NCBI RefSeq assembly: GCF_002013375.1
Contig: NZ_MAEW01000024.1
Location: 21,164 to 85,163, forward strand
DNA from: Mycobacterium sp. D16Q13
Lineage (GTDB): Bacteria > Actinomycetota > Actinomycetes > Mycobacteriales > Mycobacteriaceae
DNA: 64,000 bases
Direction: 5' to 3'
In this document: positions 60,384 through 64,000 of the stretch, one piece after another
How the letters are laid out: every line of letters begins with the position of its first letter
Numbering within the stretch: position 1 is the stretch's first letter
The notes under the pieces: generated by a model
Database searches by the model: none
Told to the model about the DNA's origin: nothing
What the model saw: the letters and a program-made list of their open reading frames with translations, nothing else
Position numbers and translations under genes: made by a program

Positions 60384-61204
60384 GCACCATCGAGAGCGCT
60401 CCCGCGATCATCCGTGACGGCGGAGCCACACCCGCGAAACCACGGTTGCTCCCCAAGATCTGGCCTCCGGCACTGGCCATTTCGGCGAGCATCGTCCTGT
60501 GGTGGCTCGCGAGCTCGGTACTCAGCCAACCCCATTCGCTGCTACGTCAGACCGCCCCGGACAAAGTATTGCCCGCAGTCATCGATCTGCTGAATCGCGG
60601 CGTCTTACTGCCGGACGCCGGAATCAGCCTGTGGCGATTGGTGATCGGACTCTGCCTTGCCGTTGTGATCGGCGTACCAGCGGGCCTGTTACTGGGCGTG
60701 AGTTCCACCGCCGAACGTGCGGCACGTCCCGTTATTCAGTTCCTGCGGATGATCTCGCCACTGTCGTGGACGCCGATCGCGGTGGCCGTGTTCGGGATCG
60801 GCAGTCAACCTGTCATTTTCCTCATCGCCGCGGCGGCGGTATGGCCGATTCTCCTCAACACCACCGCCGGCGTGCACGGTATCGAACCCGGGTACCTGCA
60901 CGTGGCACGGTCATTTCATGCCACTCGCATCGAACTCCTCACCGCGGTCATACTCCCGGCCATCCGGGGCAGCGTTCAGACTGGTGTGCGCATCGCGTTG
61001 GGTATCGCGTGGGTGGTCCTTGTTCCCGCCGAAATGCTGGGCGTGCGATCCGGTTTGGGCTATCAAATCCTCAACGCACGCGATCAGCTGGCCTACGACC
61101 AGGTGGTGGCCGTCATTCTCGTGATCGGTGCGCTCGGGTATGCCCTGGACGCTGCCGCAAAACGGGTACTGGCACCGAGGTTTCGCATACCTCCTGCCGA
61201 GTAG
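60380..61204 (+). CDS. ABC transporter permease (SsuC/TauC type)
   Basis: A 274-residue permease with about six helices and the coupling loop VARSFHATRIELLTAVILPAIRGSVQTGVRIALGIAW. GTGA overlap with the substrate-binding gene, so ATPase, binding protein and permease form one coupled unit. Last gene of the operon. Confidence 0.9.
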   Translation: MSTIESAPAIIRDGGATPAKPRLLPKIWPPALAISASIVLWWLASSVLSQPHSLLRQTAPDKVLPAVIDLLNRGVLLPDAGISLWRLVIGLCLAVVIGVPAGLLLGVSSTAERAARPVIQFLRMISPLSWTPIAVAVFGIGSQPVIFLIAAAAVWPILLNTTAGVHGIEPGYLHVARSFHATRIELLTAVILPAIRGSVQTGVRIALGIAWVVLVPAEMLGVRSGLGYQILNARDQLAYDQVVAVILVIGALGYALDAAAKRVLAPRFRIPPAE

Positions 61205-61245
61205 GCTCACACAAGCAGCACTACCCGATACCGGAGGTGGTCCCT

Positions 61246-61497
61246 ATGAACCTGCTTGCCCGCCGATTGGTGATCCTCGTCGCTGGAACGCTTTTGCCGC
61301 TCGCCGTGGTCTCGGGCATCGCGCCGGGCATCGGCTCGGCGGATCCCATCGTGCCCAACTGTCCGGACGGATGGTGGGACCCGGTAGCCAACACCTGCCG
61401 GCCAGCGGTCGCGACCACACCGTTGAACTGCGATAACGGTTGGTGGTGGGACCCGGTGGGCAACGTGTGTCGCCCACCGGTCATTCCACCTCAGTAG
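61246..61497 (+). CDS. Small secreted protein with two CxxGWWDPVxNxCRP repeats
   Basis: An 83-residue protein: signal peptide (LARRLVILVAGTLLPLAVVSGIAPGIGSA) then two near-identical modules, CPDGWWDPVANTCRP and CDNGWWWDPVGNVCRP. Each holds two cysteines that could form one disulphide. Function unknown; similar small WWDP proteins occur in mycobacteria. Start ATG 61246 follows GGAGGTGG. Confidence 0.75.
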   Translation: MNLLARRLVILVAGTLLPLAVVSGIAPGIGSADPIVPNCPDGWWDPVANTCRPAVATTPLNCDNGWWWDPVGNVCRPPVIPPQ

Positions 61498-61504
61498 AGC
61501 GGCC

Positions 61505-62155
61505 TTACGCCGCCAGTGCAGCGGTGGTCGCGGCGAACATGGTCGTCTTGATGGCGCCCAGGGTGCCGCTGCCCTTACTGGTCAGGGGACTCATCAGATC
61601 GACTGCGACACTGAGTACTTGGTCCTCGGACACGGCCCGGTCGGCCAGACCCGCAGCCACGGCGGCGTCTCCGCTGTATCGGTGCCCGGTGGTCATGGCG
61701 GTGACCGCTGTCTGCGGGGTCACCTTGGCCTGAATGAGGCTCGCCATTCCGGGGGTGAATGGGATGTTGATATCGACCTCGGGGAAGCACAGGTACCCAC
61801 GGTCGGATCGCATCACCCGGTAGTCGTGGGCGACGGCAAGCATTGCCCCTGCCCCGAACGCGTGACCGTTGACCGCGGCGACGGTGGGCAGCGGGAGGGT
61901 GAGAACTCGGCTGAAGAGCGCGTGCACGCGGCCGACGTACCAATCACTCTGATCACCGTGGGCCATCAGCCACTCCAGATCGAGTCCGTTCGAATAGAAC
62001 TTTCCGGTCCCCACGGTGACCAATGGCTTGGCGTGCGTCAGCGCATCGTCGAGCAGCCCGTCGACGGCATCGAGCCAATCGGGGGAGAAGCGGTTCTCGT
62101 CCGTGCCGAGGTTCAGAACCGCGATGGTGTCCTGAAGTTCGAGGGTGGGGGGCAT
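61505..62155 (-). CDS. Enoyl-CoA hydratase/isomerase family protein
   Basis: A 216-residue crotonase-fold protein: LVTVGTGKFYSNGLDLEWLM, TVAAVNGHAFGAGAMLAVAHDYRVMRSDRGYLCFPEVDINIPFTPGMASLIQAK. The oxyanion-hole glycines are present but the usual Glu pair is only partly recognisable (PEVDI). At 216 residues it is shorter than standard hydratases (about 260). ATG 62155 follows AAAGGAAG; its A overlaps the TetR stop (TGATG), so both come from one transcript. Confidence 0.82.
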   Translation of the reverse strand: MPPTLELQDTIAVLNLGTDENRFSPDWLDAVDGLLDDALTHAKPLVTVGTGKFYSNGLDLEWLMAHGDQSDWYVGRVHALFSRVLTLPLPTVAAVNGHAFGAGAMLAVAHDYRVMRSDRGYLCFPEVDINIPFTPGMASLIQAKVTPQTAVTAMTTGHRYSGDAAVAAGLADRAVSEDQVLSVAVDLMSPLTSKGSGTLGAIKTTMFAATTAALAA

Positions 62156-62814
62156 CACGTGCTTCCTTTCATTGTGGCGCCCTTCATTTTTGGGCGTACT
62201 GGAGGTGGATCGAGAGCAAGAATGGCGCGTACCGCCGCCTCCAGACGAGCGCGTGCTTCCACATCGGGCCGGCGGCGACCCCGCAGCAGAAGGCCGGTCG
62301 GCAACCCCACGATGCAGTCCTCGATGACCTGAACCGCGCGACCGTCCTCCCGATCCCACAGGGCTTGCGATAGCAGAATGAACAACGCGACAAGCCTGGC
62401 GTCGACGTTCGCCATGGCCTCGGCGACGTCGTCAGGAACATCGGGGCCCAGAAGATCCTCGCGCCGTACGCCGAGCACGAGCCGCGAGGATTCAGGGAAT
62501 CGTTCGGCGAAGACGGTGGGGCTGTCGGCGGCCGCGACAACGGCGTTCACCGCGGCGACGTGGATGGGCGCACCCGTCGCGAACGCTCTATCCACGGCGT
62601 CGCGCTGCATGGCAAGGAACCGCTCCGCGGCACGCAACCACGCCCTTCCGACCATCGCACCACGTGATCCGAAGGCATGATAGATCGCGCCATTGGACGT
62701 TCCGGTCATCTGCGAAACCGCCCGGACCGTCACCGCCGCCGGGCCCGCGTCCACCGCGATCCGCTCGGTGGCATCGAGCAGATCGTCGACGGAGTGGATG
62801 CGCGGGCGGGGCAC
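62155..62814 (-). CDS. TetR-family regulator cotranscribed with the enoyl-CoA hydratase
   Basis: A 219-residue TetR protein: SVDDLLDATERIAVDAGPAAVTVRAVSQMTGTSNGAIYHAFGSRGAMVGRAWLRAAERF. GTG 62814 is chosen because TACTGT (62821-62826 complement) lies 6 nt upstream, giving a leaderless promoter; the frame is open to 62940 but would cover the operator palindrome. Likely an autorepressor sensing an acyl-CoA or related ligand. Confidence 0.85.
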   Translation of the reverse strand: MPRPRIHSVDDLLDATERIAVDAGPAAVTVRAVSQMTGTSNGAIYHAFGSRGAMVGRAWLRAAERFLAMQRDAVDRAFATGAPIHVAAVNAVVAAADSPTVFAERFPESSRLVLGVRREDLLGPDVPDDVAEAMANVDARLVALFILLSQALWDREDGRAVQVIEDCIVGLPTGLLLRGRRRPDVEARARLEAAVRAILALDPPPVRPKMKGATMKGST

Positions 62815-62820
62815 CCCCGG

Positions 62821-62850
62821 ACAGTAACAGAGCAGACGCTCTGTTATCAA
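62821..62850 (-). promoter_or_regulatory. TetR promoter and operator palindrome
   Basis: TAACAGAGC (62825-62833), 4 nt, GCTCTGTTA (62838-62846) is a perfect 9-bp-arm palindrome. It covers the space between TTGATA (-35, complement 62845-62850) and TACTGT (-10, complement 62821-62826), spaced 18 nt, of the adjacent TetR gene. Confidence 0.75.
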
Positions 62851-62878
62851 AATGGCTGGCTCCATCAAATCTCCGACA

Positions 62879-62899
62879 ATTACTACCGCGAGTAGTAAT
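62879..62899. promoter_or_regulatory. Putative BlaI operator 1 upstream of qcrB-like gene
   Basis: ATTACTAC, a 5-nt spacer CGCGA and GTAGTAAT form a perfect 8-bp-arm dyad 52 bp before the cytochrome b start codon. The core TACTAC-N5-GTAGTA equals the dyad found at the blaI promoter (TACGAC-N5-GTAGTA). Confidence 0.65.
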
Positions 62900-62903
62900 G
62901 ACG

Positions 62904-62920
62904 TACTACTCTCCGTAGTA
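62904..62920. promoter_or_regulatory. Putative BlaI operator 2 upstream of qcrB-like gene
   Basis: TACTAC (62904-62909), TCTCC, GTAGTA (62915-62920): a second dyad with the same arms and spacer as the first, centre to centre 23 bp, about two helical turns. Tandem placement on one DNA face suits cooperative repressor binding. Confidence 0.65.
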
Positions 62921-62950
62921 GGCATAAGGTCTCTTCCCAAGGGAGCAGCT

Positions 62951-64000
62951 ATGGGTCAAGCAACGGAGCTTGCCAAGGCGGTCGATTCGCGCTACCACCC
63001 GTCATCGGGCCTGCGAAGACAGATGAACAAGGTCTTCCCGACGCACTGGTCATTTCTGCTGGGGGAGATCGCGCTGTATAGCTTTGTGTTGCTGCTGCTC
63101 TCGGGCATCTATCTGGCCCTGTTCTTTGACCCGTCGATGGCCGAGGTCACCTACAACGGCGTCTACCAACCGTTGCGCGGCATGCAGATGTCCAAGGCCT
63201 ACGAGAGTGCCCTGAATCTGAGCTTTGAGGTCCGCGGTGGCCTGTTTGTCCGCCAGATCCACCACTGGGCGGCACTGATGTTCGCGGCCTCCATCGTCGT
63301 GCACTTGGCGCGCATCTTCTTCACCGGCGCATTTCGGCGCCCACGCGAGGCCAACTGGGTGATCGGCTCGGTCCTGCTGATCCTGGCCATGGCAGAAGGG
63401 TTCGCGGGCTACTCGCTGCCCGATGATCTGCTGTCCGGCACCGGACTTCGCGTGGTCACCCAGGGCATGATGTCGCTACCGGTCGTCGGCACCTGGATGC
63501 ACTGGGCGCTTTTCGGCGGCGACTTCCCCGGAAACATCGTGCTGCCAAGACTTTACGCCCTGCATGTGCTGCTCATTCCCGCCATCATGATCGCGCTCAT
63601 CGGGGTGCACCTGGCGCTCGTGTGGTACCAGAAACACACACAATTCCCGGGTCCGCGCCGTACCGAGTCCAATGTTGTGGGGGTGAGGATCGTTCCGGTA
63701 TTCGCCATGAAATCCGGCGCGTTCTTCGCCATCGTGACCGCTGTTCTCGCGCTTATGGGTGGCCTACTGCAGATTAACCCGGTCTGGAACCTCGGGCCCT
63801 ATAAGCCATCCCAGGTAGCGGCCGGATCGCCACCCGATATCTACCTGATGTGGACCGACGGCCTGCTGCGGCTCGTCCCGGATTGGGAGCTCTACGTCTT
63901 CGGCTACACCGTGCCCGCAGTGCTGTGGGGGGTACTGGGCATCATGCTCGCGTTCGCGGTGATTGTCGCCTGGCCTTGGATCGAGAGACGCATTACCGGT
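62951..64000 (+). CDS. qcrB: Cytochrome bc1 complex cytochrome b subunit (orphan qcrB paralogue), N-terminal part
   Basis: The frame opens at ATG 62951 after AGGGAGCAG and runs off the window at 350 codons; QcrB is usually about 540. It is clearly mycobacterial QcrB: PTHWSFLLGEIALYSFVLLLLSGIYL near the start, heme ligands H104/H118 and H205/H220 (the 15-residue gap of the second pair is the b6-like spacing), GGLFVRQIHHWAALMFAA and a PDWELY variant of the PEWY quinol-site motif at about 310-315. The neighbours are an enoyl-CoA hydratase and TetR, not qcrCA, so this is a stand-alone second copy. Two BlaI-like operators precede it. Confidence 0.92.
   Translation, partial: MGQATELAKAVDSRYHPSSGLRRQMNKVFPTHWSFLLGEIALYSFVLLLLSGIYLALFFDPSMAEVTYNGVYQPLRGMQMSKAYESALNLSFEVRGGLFVRQIHHWAALMFAASIVVHLARIFFTGAFRRPREANWVIGSVLLILAMAEGFAGYSLPDDLLSGTGLRVVTQGMMSLPVVGTWMHWALFGGDFPGNIVLPRLYALHVLLIPAIMIALIGVHLALVWYQKHTQFPGPRRTESNVVGVRIVPVFAMKSGAFFAIVTAVLALMGGLLQINPVWNLGPYKPSQVAAGSPPDIYLMWTDGLLRLVPDWELYVFGYTVPAVLWGVLGIMLAFAVIVAWPWIERRITG

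Overview
The window is about 64 kb of roughly 64% GC actinobacterial chromosome. Gene content and order match the Mycobacteriaceae: the first half follows the M. tuberculosis block Rv1829 to Rv1860 almost gene for gene (DUF151 protein, MerR regulator, gcvP, VWA protein, glcB, two CBS-domain membrane proteins, guaB1, gnd1, blaR1-like, blaI, thioesterase, ureABCFGD, ndh, LLM oxidoreductase, SDR, modABC, apa). Composition and the extra genes suggest a rapid grower, probably the M. abscessus/M. chelonae group (Mycobacteroides). The species is an inference; no rRNA gene, tRNA, insertion sequence, prophage or CRISPR array was seen.

Layout. 0-16 kb: core metabolism (glycine cleavage under a tandem glycine riboswitch, malate synthase, GMP reductase-like GuaB1, 6-phosphogluconate dehydrogenase) and the BlaI/BlaR1-like pair. 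15.8-20.5 kb: an iron-box-controlled FhuF-like gene, a hot-dog thioesterase and four tandem PknH_C-type lipoproteins. 20.6-25 kb: urease operon without ureE. 25-33 kb: NDH-2, F420/flavin oxidoreductase, SDR, molybdate transporter and Apa. 33.7-37.6 kb: a very large NasN-type nitrate reductase fused to a diflavin reductase, close to the molybdate importer. 37.6-39 kb: fluoride riboswitch, two CrcB/Fluc channels and a universal stress protein. 39-56 kb: accessory genes (two GNAT-like paralogues, CinA, HD protein, GlxA-type regulator, pirin, TetR/DUF4345, LLM, VOC-ArsR-SRPBCC operon, esterases, HAD phosphatase, a Tat-dependent BBE-like flavoprotein lipoprotein and a metallo-beta-lactamase-fold gene under a SoxR-type operator). 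56-61.2 kb: a divergent TetR / DUF4242 / acyl-CoA-dehydrogenase-like / ABC importer operon of unknown substrate. 61.2-64 kb: a small exported WWDPV-repeat protein, an enoyl-CoA hydratase with its TetR regulator, and the start of an orphan cytochrome b subunit (qcrB-like) running off the window.

The most interesting signals are regulatory. (1) Two dyads of the form TACTAC-N5-GTAGTA lie just upstream of the orphan qcrB, and a near-identical dyad (TACGAC-N5-GTAGTA) lies upstream of blaI, so the BlaI sensor system 47 kb away may control this second cytochrome b. (2) A fluoride riboswitch precedes the crcB pair. (3) A textbook SoxR operator in a 19-bp-spaced promoter drives the MBL gene although no SoxR gene is nearby. 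(4) An IdeR box precedes the FhuF-like gene. (5) Many genes in the right half have a TANNNT element 6-7 nt before the start codon, the signature of leaderless transcription.
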